64,000 nucleotides of DNA, from assembly GCA_963849115.1 (NCBI GenBank), contig CAWKGK010000002.1, positions 186,001 through 250,000 on the forward strand, read 5' to 3'. The position numbers and the translations under genes are program-made. The stretch is from JACDAL01 sp963849115 (GTDB lineage: Bacteria; Actinomycetota; CADDZG01; WHSQ01). Numbering within the stretch: the stretch's first letter is position 1; every line of letters starts with the position of its first letter. The notes under the pieces were generated by a model. It was given only the letters and a program-made list of their open reading frames with translations, ran no database searches and was not told the origin of the DNA. This document shows positions 35,011 through 43,856 of the stretch, in pieces.

Positions 35011-37512
35011 ATGACACAGGAACCACCCGGCGACTTCTCCGAGAGCTCCGTTGTCGATCAGGTAAACCTCGAGGACGAGGTTCAATCATCGTTTCTCGAA
35101 TACGCGATGTCGGTGATCGTGAGCCGCGCACTGCCGGACGTGCGCGACGGATTGAAGCCCGTGCATCGCCGCATTCTGTTCGCCGGCCTGGAAGCGGGTC
35201 TGCGACCCGATCGTCAGCACCGCAAGTGTGCGGCTCTGGTAGGCGACGTGATGAAGAAGTACCACCCCCACGGAGATCAGGCGATCTACGATGCCCTTGC
35301 GCGTCTGGCTCAGGACTTCTCCACCCGTTATCTGCTAATTGACGGCCAGGGCAATTTCGGGTCGGTCGACGGTGACCCGCCGGGGGCGATGCGTTATACC
35401 GAGTGTCGTCTGTCGCCGCTGGCGATGGAGCTGCTGCGTGGCATCGACGAGGAGACGGTGGACTTCGTTCCCAACTACGACGGGTTCGAGGTACAGCCTG
35501 AGGTGCTCCCCGCGCGCTTCCCGAACCTTCTCGCCAACGGCTCGAGTGGGATCGCGGTCGGCATGGCCACCAACATCCCGCCCCACAACCTCGGAGAGGT
35601 GATCGACGCGGTGATCGAGCTGCTCGATCATCCCGAGATCGCCGAAACCGAGGGGGCCGTACTCCAGTCCGTAATGAAGCACATCAAGGGCCCCGACTTT
35701 CCCACCGGTGCCTTGATCGTGGGGCGTCAGGGGATCGTCGACGCCTATACCACCGGCCGAGGCTCGGTAAAGATGCGCGCGATCTGTGAAGTCGAGGAGG
35801 GGCCGCGCGGCAACCCAAGGATCATCGTGTCAGAGCTGCCGTATCAGGTGAACAAGGCCCGGCTGCTCGAGAAGATCGCTGATCTCGTCAACGCCAAGAA
35901 GCTGGAGGGCATCGCTGATCTGAGGGACGAGTCGTCTCGCTCCGAGATGCGCATGGTGATCGACCTCAAGCGCAGCGCGGTGCCGCAGGTGGTCTTGAAT
36001 CAGCTCTATAAGAGGACCCAGCTGCAAGACAACTTCGGCGTCAACATGCTGGCCTTGGTCGATGGGGTTCCTCGCACGTTGAACCTCGGCGAAGTCGTCC
36101 TCGAGTACATCACTCATCAAATGAACGTGATCGCGCGCCGCACCGAGCACCGGCTGCGAAAAGCGAAAGAGCGCTCGCACATCCTCGAAGGCCTCATCAT
36201 TGCTCTGGACAACCTCGATGAGGTCATAGCGCTGATTCGGGCCGCCGCCAACGCCGACGAAGCGAGATCGGGTCTGATCGCTCGCTTCGGGCTTTCTGAA
36301 GTACAGGCGTCGCACATTCTCGACATGCCTCTGCGAAGGCTCACCGCGCTCGAACAGGGCAAGGTACGGGAAGAGCACGCCGAACTCCAGCACAAGATCG
36401 CTGAGCTCGAGGCGATCCTTGCCGACCCACAACGAGTACGGGCCATCATTTCCACCGAGCTCAAAGAGATTCGTGACAAGCACGCCGATAAGCGGCGCAG
36501 CAGGCTCGTTCCCGATGAGGGCGAGTTCGATATCGAGGACCTGATCGCGGATGAGGACCTGGTCGTGTCGGTCTCGCGCGATCGGTATGTGAAGACCGTG
36601 CCGCTCGATACTTATAGACGCCAAGGGCGCGGGGGCCGCGGGGTCAAGGGATCGAACCTCAAAGAGGGCGACATCATCGAGCACCTACTCACCACCACCG
36701 CACATTCCTATTTGTTGTTCTTTTCCAACAGTGGGCGGGTGTATCGACTCAAAGCACACGAGATCCCCAAGCGCGACCGGACGGCACGCGGGACGGCCGT
36801 CGTGAACGTCGTCCCGATGAAGCCCGAGGACGGAGTCGCTGCGGTCATCAACACGCGCGACTACGAGTCTTACCGCTACCTGTTGATCGCCACCAAGGGC
36901 GGGATGGTCAAAAAGACGCTTTTCCGCGAGTACGACTCGTCCCGCAAGGAGGGGATCATCGCGCTGAACCTCAAGGAAGGCGATGAAGTCGTGCGCGTTA
37001 GGCCCACCTCGGGCCGGGACGACATCCTGCTGATCACCAAGAAGGGTAAGGCCATCCGGTTTCCGGAAGGCTCCGTCCGAAACATGGGCAGAACGGCTAC
37101 CGGCGTGATCGGGATCAAGCTCGACGACGACGATGAGGTGGTGTCCTGCGAGGTCATCTCCGACAACGCCGCCGACCTGCTCCTGATCACCGAGTTCGGC
37201 TACGGCAAGCGCACCAAGCTGTCCTCCTTTCCGCTCAAGGGCAGGGCCGGCAAAGGGGTGATCGCGGCCAAGCTCACCCGGCCGCGCGGCCCCCTGGTGG
37301 GTGCCTGCGTCGTCAAGCCCGAAGACGAGATCTTCCTGATCTCAGACGATGGTGTGGTCATCCGGATGGGGGCGACCCACATCTCTCGCCAGGGCCGGCC
37401 CACGACCGGCGTCCGGGTTATGAATCTGGACGCCGGCGCCTGCATCAGCGCGGTGGCCCTGGTCATGGGCGAGTCTGATACTCCGCCGATCAACTCCAAC
37501 CGGGAGCCCTAA
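35011..37512 (+). CDS. gyrA: DNA gyrase subunit A
   Basis: Breakage-reunion subunit of gyrase, 833 aa. Catalytic Tyr129 lies in AMRYTECRLS. The quinolone-binding stretch reads YHPHGDQAIYDALARLAQ: position 90 (M. tuberculosis numbering, which coincides) is Gln instead of Ala or Ser, 91 is Ala and Asp94 is retained. The C-terminal DNA-wrapping beta-pinwheel contains a GyrA box variant QGRGGRG (near residue 538), then repeated blades. ATG 35011 is preceded by GAGGAGG about 15 bases upstream. Confidence 0.97.
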   Translation: MTQEPPGDFSESSVVDQVNLEDEVQSSFLEYAMSVIVSRALPDVRDGLKPVHRRILFAGLEAGLRPDRQHRKCAALVGDVMKKYHPHGDQAIYDALARLAQDFSTRYLLIDGQGNFGSVDGDPPGAMRYTECRLSPLAMELLRGIDEETVDFVPNYDGFEVQPEVLPARFPNLLANGSSGIAVGMATNIPPHNLGEVIDAVIELLDHPEIAETEGAVLQSVMKHIKGPDFPTGALIVGRQGIVDAYTTGRGSVKMRAICEVEEGPRGNPRIIVSELPYQVNKARLLEKIADLVNAKKLEGIADLRDESSRSEMRMVIDLKRSAVPQVVLNQLYKRTQLQDNFGVNMLALVDGVPRTLNLGEVVLEYITHQMNVIARRTEHRLRKAKERSHILEGLIIALDNLDEVIALIRAAANADEARSGLIARFGLSEVQASHILDMPLRRLTALEQGKVREEHAELQHKIAELEAILADPQRVRAIISTELKEIRDKHADKRRSRLVPDEGEFDIEDLIADEDLVVSVSRDRYVKTVPLDTYRRQGRGGRGVKGSNLKEGDIIEHLLTTTAHSYLLFFSNSGRVYRLKAHEIPKRDRTARGTAVVNVVPMKPEDGVAAVINTRDYESYRYLLIATKGGMVKKTLFREYDSSRKEGIIALNLKEGDEVVRVRPTSGRDDILLITKKGKAIRFPEGSVRNMGRTATGVIGIKLDDDDEVVSCEVISDNAADLLLITEFGYGKRTKLSSFPLKGRAGKGVIAAKLTRPRGPLVGACVVKPEDEIFLISDDGVVIRMGATHISRQGRPTTGVRVMNLDAGACISAVALVMGESDTPPINSNREP

Positions 37513-37787
37513 ACCCCGGAGCCCGAAACGCCGAGGGTGTGAGTGGCGGTGGGTACGGCAGCATGGCCTCCCCTGCCGGCGGAGAGCCATCTAAGAACCG
37601 GAGCGGGCCCTTCGCGGTCACATGGGTACGGGTGTTCGGGCCTGCCGCGGTAGCCTGGGAAATTCGCGCTCAGGCATCGGTGCCGCTGCCGAGGTCCGAG
37701 CAGCGCGGCGGCAGAGTGATTTCCCGTCTCCTTGGAGGTGGGTGGCTCATACTGTCGACGGCAACGATGTAGGCCTGAGGAGGTCGC

Positions 37788-38363
37788 TTGGCCTGGGAAA
37801 AGAAGGAGACGCAAACGTGGCATCGTGCCGCGGTTGCTCCCGCGCCCACCGCCTCGAGTGACGAAACCCCCACGGAGGACGCCGAAGCCACAGGCCCCGA
37901 GCGAGCTCCCCGGAGCGTCCGCACCGATGTGATACCTCGGGGGGCTCCCGTCACCGAGCCCAGTCCCGACCACGAGCGACACCGGCGCCGATTCCGGCCC
38001 GCTACCAGGCGGGTCAAGCGTGTCTTGAGGCACATCGATCCGATCAGCGTTCTCAAGTTGTCCCTGATCTACAACGCCTGCTTCTTGGTGCTGTGGCTGC
38101 TGTTTGTGGCTGTCGTCTATCAGATCTTGGACGCCGCCGGGCTGTTCGACGCGGTCACCGGTTTTGCTCGCGATGGCGCCTTTCTCCGGAAGGGGGAAGG
38201 CCTGCCGATCTCTCTGTGGTTGGTCGAGAAGTGGGCGTTGCTGCTGGGCCTGGTGCTGGGCGTGCTGGCCTCTCTGGTGAACGTGTTCCTGGCCTTTCTC
38301 TACAACCTCGCCTCGGATCTCGTGGGGGGCCTGAAGCTCAGCTTCATCGAACGCGACGTTTAG
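37788..38363 (+). CDS. DUF3566 transmembrane protein
   Basis: A 191-aa protein downstream of gyrA, as Rv0007 in mycobacteria. About 85 disordered polar and Pro-rich residues are followed by the DUF3566 domain: RHIDPISVLKLSLIYNACFLVLWLLF (helix one), then WALLLGLVLGVLASLVNVFLAFLYN (helix two). Function is unknown; cell division or envelope involvement is suggested for relatives. TTG 37788 follows GAGGAGG with six bases of spacing. The 275-bp gap after gyrA contains no tRNA or gene that I can find. Confidence 0.88.
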   Translation: MAWEKKETQTWHRAAVAPAPTASSDETPTEDAEATGPERAPRSVRTDVIPRGAPVTEPSPDHERHRRRFRPATRRVKRVLRHIDPISVLKLSLIYNACFLVLWLLFVAVVYQILDAAGLFDAVTGFARDGAFLRKGEGLPISLWLVEKWALLLGLVLGVLASLVNVFLAFLYNLASDLVGGLKLSFIERDV

Positions 38364-38426
38364 AAGTCCTGGCGGGGGGTCCCCACGTGGGCCGCCGCCG
38401 GCCCGAGGAGCCGACGGAGCACCTGC

Positions 38427-39542
38427 CTACACCTGGTAGGGCTCGAGGCGCGCCACGCGGACGCCGCGCCGGCCGATGCGTGCCAGCAGAGTCTTCGGAT
38501 CGAAGGCCTGCTCCGGGGCTCTGACGCCCGGCTCAGTTTGATGGGCCGCCAGCTCAACGGCGGCTGCAACGAGGGGCAGGGCGGTGAGGTTGACCAAGTG
38601 GTCGACCACTCCCAAGGAGACCGATCGGGGGCGATCATCGGCCTGTCCCCTCACGTCGACGCGGGCTGCACTCCAGGCCGAGCCGGCGTTTCGCCACGCG
38701 CCCAGGGCTCCCTGAAGGACCCCGCTGCCCACCGGTCCCCAAGCTGCGAGCCGGGAGGCCCAGGGCCCACCGGCGATCAAGCGCAGCGCATCCATAGCAG
38801 GCTTCTCGGCGAACCCCACCCGCCAACGCAGGAGGCGCAGGCCGGGCCACCGGGTGATCAGAGTGGTGATCTCGGGATTGGCTCCGGCGAAGGTCTCGAC
38901 CCAGCCCACAGGCTCGGGGAAGTAGACGAGGTGAGAGGCCTTGGGGCCCACCTCGCTGGTGCGACGGCCGTCCGCGATGGAGGGAGCCGGACCTGAGAGC
39001 CCGATCAGAAGCTGAGCCAGCGACGCCTGTCCCGCCGCATCGTGGGCCGAGCGCGCCGTGGCGATCTCGATCTCCTCCACCTCGTCAAGCTCCAGCGCGG
39101 CCAGAGCCACCAGCAGGTTCGTGAGCCCGGGGCTCAGGCCGCAGCCGCTGACCACCGTGACTCCGGCTGCCATGGCTTCTGCATCGAGACTGGTCACGGC
39201 CTCGGCTGCGCCGTAGTCGTTTGAGGACGATAGCCATGAGGCTCCCACCTCCATCGCCGCGCGAGCGCAGGGGAGCTCCAGCTGCCCGGCGGGTCCCACG
39301 CAGGAGATCACGAGGTCTGGGGCCAGTTCCCTGAAGTGCCGGTCCCTTAGGGCATGGTCGTGGAGATCGAGAGCGAGCGCCGAGATGCGGGAGGGGTCTC
39401 CTGCCAGGACGTCGAGCAGCCACGCCAGCCGGGCCTCGTTGCGGCCCCCAAGCCATAGCCTCTCGACTTCGGTCGACCGAGCCAGCTCGGCTGCCACCGT
39501 CCGCCCGATCGCTCCGCTGGCGCCCAGGATGAGGGCTCGCAT
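38427..39542 (-). CDS. Saccharopine dehydrogenase-like NAD(P)-binding protein
   Basis: A 371-aa oxidoreductase-like protein with an N-terminal Rossmann fold: ALILGASGAIGRTVAAEL, then APDLVISCVGPAGQLELPCARAAMEVG and SSSNDYGAAEAV. This is the saccharopine dehydrogenase / trans-acting enoyl reductase-like family, where members act on amino acids, lipids or unknown substrates. The function here cannot be assigned. ATG 39542 is the natural start at the Rossmann strand. The 46-aa gene upstream ends two bases before it, suggesting coupling. Confidence 0.8.
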   Translation of the reverse strand: MRALILGASGAIGRTVAAELARSTEVERLWLGGRNEARLAWLLDVLAGDPSRISALALDLHDHALRDRHFRELAPDLVISCVGPAGQLELPCARAAMEVGASWLSSSNDYGAAEAVTSLDAEAMAAGVTVVSGCGLSPGLTNLLVALAALELDEVEEIEIATARSAHDAAGQASLAQLLIGLSGPAPSIADGRRTSEVGPKASHLVYFPEPVGWVETFAGANPEITTLITRWPGLRLLRWRVGFAEKPAMDALRLIAGGPWASRLAAWGPVGSGVLQGALGAWRNAGSAWSAARVDVRGQADDRPRSVSLGVVDHLVNLTALPLVAAAVELAAHQTEPGVRAPEQAFDPKTLLARIGRRGVRVARLEPYQV

Positions 39543-39544
39543 GG

Positions 39545-39685
39545 TCAGGCCAGCTCGTCCTCCGTGACCTCGCGCCACCGGCCCTGGGGGGAAGGCACCT
39601 TGGAGTGGGCCCGCTGGCGTGCCCACCACAGCCCGACGAGCGAGAGGCCGAGGGCGGTCACCAGGCGAGAGGCGCGAGGAGGCAT
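39545..39685 (-). CDS. 46-residue small protein with one hydrophobic segment
   Basis: A short frame, ATG 39685 to TGA 39545. It has a basic N-terminus (MPPRASR), a hydrophobic stretch (LVTALGLSLVGLWWA) and a polar end EVTEDELA, so it is probably a small single-pass membrane protein. The stop is separated from the next ATG by two bases (TGACCATG). No clear ribosome-binding site precedes it. No homologue is recognised. Bases 39686-39782 hold nothing else. Confidence 0.5.
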   Translation of the reverse strand: MPPRASRLVTALGLSLVGLWWARQRAHSKVPSPQGRWREVTEDELA

Positions 39686-39782
39686 GGGGTCACACTACAA
39701 GCAGGGGGCCGGGTTCGATCTTTTCGCGCCCAAGGAGCGCAGAGCGCTCATTCCGCGGAGAAGAACGGTAGGCCTCGCCGGA

Positions 39783-40886
39783 TCAGCCCCACACCTGTCT
39801 GGCCGTCTCGGCAATCACCCTCAGCTTGGCTCTTTGCTCGTCGAAGCTGATGTCGTTCCCCCTCACCGAGGTGGCGAAGCCGCACTGCGGCGACAAGGCC
39901 AGTCGTTCCAACGGCACGAACTTCTCGGCCCCCTTGATGCGCTCGGTCAGCTCCCCAATGGTCTCCCGGCGCCCGGACTTGGTCGTGACCAGGCCCAGCA
40001 CCACGATCTTGTCCTCCGGCACCTCACGCAGTGGCTCGAAGGAACCGGAGCGCTCGTCGTCATACTCGAGCAGCAGCCGCTGGGCGCGGATGGCCGGGAA
40101 GATGCGCGCCGCGAGCCAGTCGTAGCCTCCGGAGACGAGCCAGCGACTCATCTGGTTGCCCCGGCAGAGGTGGAAGCCGAAGGTCACGCCGTCATGGCCC
40201 GAGATCACCGCGTTGTCCAGCTCGAGGCCGAGCTCGAGCCAGCGCTCGGCCGGCCACCCCCGTCCCTCGTAGAAGTCCCGGTAGCCCGGGTCGATGAGCA
40301 GCGGATAGTGAGGAGCGTCGAGCTGGATGTAGGTGCAGCCGAGGCGGACGAGCTCGGCGACCTCTTGCCGAAGGATCTCGGCGACGTCTGAAAGGAAGTC
40401 CTCGAGCGTGGCGTAGGCGTCCGTGGATGTCTGCGGGTCCCAGAAGTTGGCGAACAGGCTCGGGCTCGGGAGCGTGACCTTGAGAATCGCCTCCGTGCGG
40501 CCGTGCGCATAGCTGAACTCGTCGGCCGAGAGCCAGCGCGTGCGGGAGAGCTTTTCTCTCACCATGAGCGGCGGGCGCTCGATGTCGACGCCTCCGAGGT
40601 CGTCCGAGCGCCAGTTGCCCCACAAAAATGCGTCGATGTCCCACTCGGAGAAGCCGTCCACCGCGGCGACGAGCTGGCTCTGGAACGAGAGACGGCGCAT
40701 CTCCCCGTCCGTCACCACCTCCATGCCGGCTTCCGTTTGCAGCTCAAGAGCGCGGTCGACGGAGCGGTCCTCGATGAGCCTGAGGTCGCCGGGTGCCAGC
40801 TCTCCCGCCGCGGTCAATCCTTGCGCCTCGAGCAGCTCGGGCGGCCGTAGGAGGCTTCCGACCACGTCGCTGCGGGCGGTGATCAA
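39783..40886 (-). CDS. Cobalamin-independent methionine synthase (MetE) C-terminal-like protein
   Basis: A 367-aa TIM-barrel protein of the MetE-C/UROD superfamily. Zinc ligands are all present in the expected spacing: His239 and Cys241 (GFHLCRGN), Glu274 and Cys335 (LSPQCGFAT). The barrel motif IQLDAP (187-192) is also present. It lacks the N-terminal MetE half. Relatives include archaeal-type methionine synthase and epoxyalkane:coenzyme M transferase-like enzymes; the thiol acceptor here is unknown. Transcribed toward the DUF3566 side, downstream of the peptide transporter. Confidence 0.85.
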   Translation of the reverse strand: MITARSDVVGSLLRPPELLEAQGLTAAGELAPGDLRLIEDRSVDRALELQTEAGMEVVTDGEMRRLSFQSQLVAAVDGFSEWDIDAFLWGNWRSDDLGGVDIERPPLMVREKLSRTRWLSADEFSYAHGRTEAILKVTLPSPSLFANFWDPQTSTDAYATLEDFLSDVAEILRQEVAELVRLGCTYIQLDAPHYPLLIDPGYRDFYEGRGWPAERWLELGLELDNAVISGHDGVTFGFHLCRGNQMSRWLVSGGYDWLAARIFPAIRAQRLLLEYDDERSGSFEPLREVPEDKIVVLGLVTTKSGRRETIGELTERIKGAEKFVPLERLALSPQCGFATSVRGNDISFDEQRAKLRVIAETARQVWG

Positions 40887-40899
40887 GTCCGGCGGTGTG

Positions 40900-42960
40900 C
40901 TAGGCGGAGGCGACGGGGGCTTCCTGCGCTTCGGGGGGAGTCTTCTGCATTTCCCTGAGCTCCTCGATCGGGATGTGGCAGCGCATGAAGTGGCCGCTCT
41001 CGATCTCGAGCAGCGCAGGCTCCTCCTGCTCGCAGATCTCGCCTATCTTTCTCGGACAGCGGGTTTGGAAGACGCAGCCGGAGGGGGGGTCCGACGCACG
41101 GGGAATGTCGCCCTGGAGCCGGATGCGTGGTCGCTGCTCGCCTTCAATCGTGGGTACTGCGGACAGGAGCGCCTCCGTGTAGGGGTGGTGCGGGGAGTTG
41201 AAGACCGCCTCGGATTCGCCCAGCTCCATTAGGCGACCCAGGTAGAGCACTGCGATGCGGTCGCTCAAGAACCTGACCACGCCCAGGTCGTGAGAGATGA
41301 AAAGGTAGGCGACTCCCTTGTCGGCCTGGAGGTCGGCGAGCAAGTTGAGGATCGCCGACTGCACCGAGACGTCCAGGGCCGAGGTCGGCTCGTCGCACAA
41401 GACGATGCGAGGATCTCCCGCGAACGCACGAGCAATCGCCACTCGCTGCTTGAGGCCGCCCGAAAGCTGGTTGGGCGGGACGCCCAGCAGCCTGACATCG
41501 AAGCGCACCGAGTGGGCGAGGTCCTGGAGCCGCGAATCGCGCTCCTCACCGTGAGTGCCCAGGAGCTTCGTGATGGCTCGCCCGATGATTCGGCGCACCG
41601 AGAAGCGCCGGTTGAGCGCTGCGTCGGGGTTCTGGAACACGATCTGGAGCGCCCGTATGTCCTTTGAGTCCCTCTTGGTGATGCGCCCGGCGAGAGCGCG
41701 GCTGTCGAGTTCGACGACCGAGCCCTGATCGGGCTCGGTTAGGCCGAGCAAGAGCCGGGCCAGCGTCGTCTTTCCGCTGCCCGATTCCCCCACCAGACCG
41801 AGAGTTTCTCCGGCCCCGATCACGAGTGAGATGTCCTCCAGCGCCCGTATATCGACGCCGTCCTGGCGGAACGTCTTGCGCATGCTCTTGGCCTCGAGCA
41901 CGGGCTTGGCTCCGTTACTGGGAGCGGCATTGCGCTTGAGCTTGGCCGAGGTGGCGCGCGGCAGCTCCTGAGCGCGCTCATGGAAGTGGCAGCGGCTCGC
42001 ATGGCCTTTGCCGAGCTCGATCAGGTCAGGCTCCTCCGCCTTGCAGATGTCTTCTGCTAATCCGCAGCGCTCTGTGAATACGCAGCCGGGCAGTTCCGCC
42101 CCCAAGCCGGGAAGAAAGCCCGGGATGGTGTCGAGCCGGTGTTCGGACTTGTGCAGGCCACCCTTGGGAATGCAGCGCAACAGCCCGACCGTGTAAGGGT
42201 GGCGAGGGTCGGCCAGCACCGTCTCGGTTGGGCCCTGCTCGACCACCCGTCCCGCGTATAGCACGCCCACCCGCTCGCACATCTTGGCGATGACGCCGAT
42301 GTTGTGGCTGATGAACAGGACGCTGGTTCCGAAGTCCTTCCGCAGCGCCGTGACGAGATCCAGAACCTCGGCTTCGACGGTGGCGTCGAGGCCGGTGGTG
42401 GGCTCGTCGAGAATCAGTAGCGTGGGATCTTTGGCCAGCGCCATGGCGATGACCACGCGCTGCTGCATCCCGCCCGAGAGCTGGTGCGGAAAGCGTCGCA
42501 TGACCCCATGGGGATCCGAGATCTGGACCTTCTTGAGGATGCTCTCGGCCTTCGTCTTGGCTTCATCGTCTTCTGTCCCCGCGATCGAGTAGACCTCGGC
42601 GACCTGGTCTCCCACCCGGATCGTGGGGTTGAGCGCCGAGCCCGGGTGCTGGTAGACCATCGAAACGGCCGAGGTTCGCATGGAACGCACGTCGGCGTCG
42701 TCCATCTTCATGAGATCGTGGCCGGCGAGCGAGATGTCGCCGTTGATTATCTTGCCGTTGCGTGGGAGATAGCGCATGATCGCAAAGGCGACGGTCGACT
42801 TGCCGCAGCCCGACTCGCCCACGAGCCCGAAGGACTCGCCTTCTCCGATGGTGAAAGAGACTCCCCGCAGCACCCTGCGGTCGATGCCCCGAACGCGATA
42901 GGCGAGCTCGAGATCTGTGATCTCGAGGGCCGCAGGCGAGGTGTTCGTCGAGTCGCTCAT
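40900..42960 (-). CDS. Peptide/nickel-type ABC transporter ATP-binding protein, DppD-DppF fusion
   Basis: A 686-aa protein with two complete ATPase domains. Domain one has Walker A GESGCGKST and signature LSGGMQQR; domain two has GESGSGKTT and LSGGLKQR. Each is followed by an oligo_HPY C-terminal extension with cysteines (GCVFTERCGLAEDIC; GCVFQTRCPRKIGEIC), the kind of region that carries an iron-sulfur cluster in some DppD proteins. ATG 42960 overlaps the permease stop (ATGA). The open frame continues to 43914, but that part is an off-frame shadow of the permease gene. Confidence 0.92.
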   Translation of the reverse strand: MSDSTNTSPAALEITDLELAYRVRGIDRRVLRGVSFTIGEGESFGLVGESGCGKSTVAFAIMRYLPRNGKIINGDISLAGHDLMKMDDADVRSMRTSAVSMVYQHPGSALNPTIRVGDQVAEVYSIAGTEDDEAKTKAESILKKVQISDPHGVMRRFPHQLSGGMQQRVVIAMALAKDPTLLILDEPTTGLDATVEAEVLDLVTALRKDFGTSVLFISHNIGVIAKMCERVGVLYAGRVVEQGPTETVLADPRHPYTVGLLRCIPKGGLHKSEHRLDTIPGFLPGLGAELPGCVFTERCGLAEDICKAEEPDLIELGKGHASRCHFHERAQELPRATSAKLKRNAAPSNGAKPVLEAKSMRKTFRQDGVDIRALEDISLVIGAGETLGLVGESGSGKTTLARLLLGLTEPDQGSVVELDSRALAGRITKRDSKDIRALQIVFQNPDAALNRRFSVRRIIGRAITKLLGTHGEERDSRLQDLAHSVRFDVRLLGVPPNQLSGGLKQRVAIARAFAGDPRIVLCDEPTSALDVSVQSAILNLLADLQADKGVAYLFISHDLGVVRFLSDRIAVLYLGRLMELGESEAVFNSPHHPYTEALLSAVPTIEGEQRPRIRLQGDIPRASDPPSGCVFQTRCPRKIGEICEQEEPALLEIESGHFMRCHIPIEELREMQKTPPEAQEAPVASA

Positions 42961-43856
42961 CGCTCGTACACCCGCGTGACGCCGTCGGAGACGAGGTTCA
43001 CGCCGATCACCAGGGAGGCGATCGCCAGGGCGGGGAAGAGTACGGGCCACCAGAAGCCTCCCGAGATCAGCCCGTAGTGTTCGAAGACCTGGAGCCCCCA
43101 GTCGGGAGCCGGAGGCTGGATGCCGAAGCCGAGAAACGACAGCGTGGCAATGGCGAAGATGGCGTAGCCGAGCCGCACCGTGAACTCGACCAGCACCGGC
43201 GCCATGACATTGGGCAAGATCTCCGCGAACATGATGTAGGGGGCGCGCTCGTTGCGCAGGGTCGCCGCGGCGACGTATTCGAGCTCGCGCTCGGCCAACA
43301 CTGCGGCCCGCACGGTGCGGGCGATAATTGGTGCGAACACGATCCCGATTACGGCGATGACCGTTACTCGAGAGGGTCCCAGCGCCACTAACGCGAGAAG
43401 CCCGATGATGACCAATGGGATGGCCAGAAAGGCATCGATCACCCGCATCATGACTTCCTCGATCGCGCCCCGAAAGTAGCCCGCGGTGAGGCCGATGGCC
43501 GTGCCCAGCACGGTCCCGACCACGGTGGCGAGCGGAGCGACGATGAGGATGTCGCGCGCCCCCACAAGTACGCGCGAGAAGACGTCTCGACCGAGTCTGT
43601 CGGTGCCGAACCAGTGCTCGGCCGATGGAGTGGCGAGCTTGTCCAGAAGGTCGTCTTGGAAGGGGCTGTGGGGCGCGACGATATCGCCGAACAGGCCGGA
43701 GAAGATCCATGCCCCCAGTACCAGTGCCCCCGCGATGAAGGTGGGGGTACGCACCAGCAACCTCAGACGCTCGCGCTGGGCCTTCTGTTCCTCCGACTGG
43801 ACGGGCGCCTGCGCCGGTTGGTTGACGGCAGCGAGATTCTCCGCAGAAGTGCTCAC
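42957..43856 (-). CDS. Peptide-type ABC transporter permease (DppC-like)
   Basis: A 299-aa inner-membrane permease. It begins with a cytoplasmic tail, a first helix (TFIAGALVLGAWIFSGLFG) and the motif HWFGTDRLGRDVFSRVL, which is typical of DppC/OppC. The BPD_transp_1 domain includes the EAA-type loop EYVAAATLRNERAPYIMFAEILPN. It overlaps its neighbours by four bases on each side, so the operon is tightly coupled. Confidence 0.93.
   Translation of the reverse strand: MSTSAENLAAVNQPAQAPVQSEEQKAQRERLRLLVRTPTFIAGALVLGAWIFSGLFGDIVAPHSPFQDDLLDKLATPSAEHWFGTDRLGRDVFSRVLVGARDILIVAPLATVVGTVLGTAIGLTAGYFRGAIEEVMMRVIDAFLAIPLVIIGLLALVALGPSRVTVIAVIGIVFAPIIARTVRAAVLAERELEYVAAATLRNERAPYIMFAEILPNVMAPVLVEFTVRLGYAIFAIATLSFLGFGIQPPAPDWGLQVFEHYGLISGGFWWPVLFPALAIASLVIGVNLVSDGVTRVYER

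Noticed and set aside
37513..37787. Search for tRNA-Ile/tRNA-Ala after gyrA as in mycobacteria
   Set aside because: No cloverleaf found on either strand; tRNA-Ile is instead at 54.6 kb.
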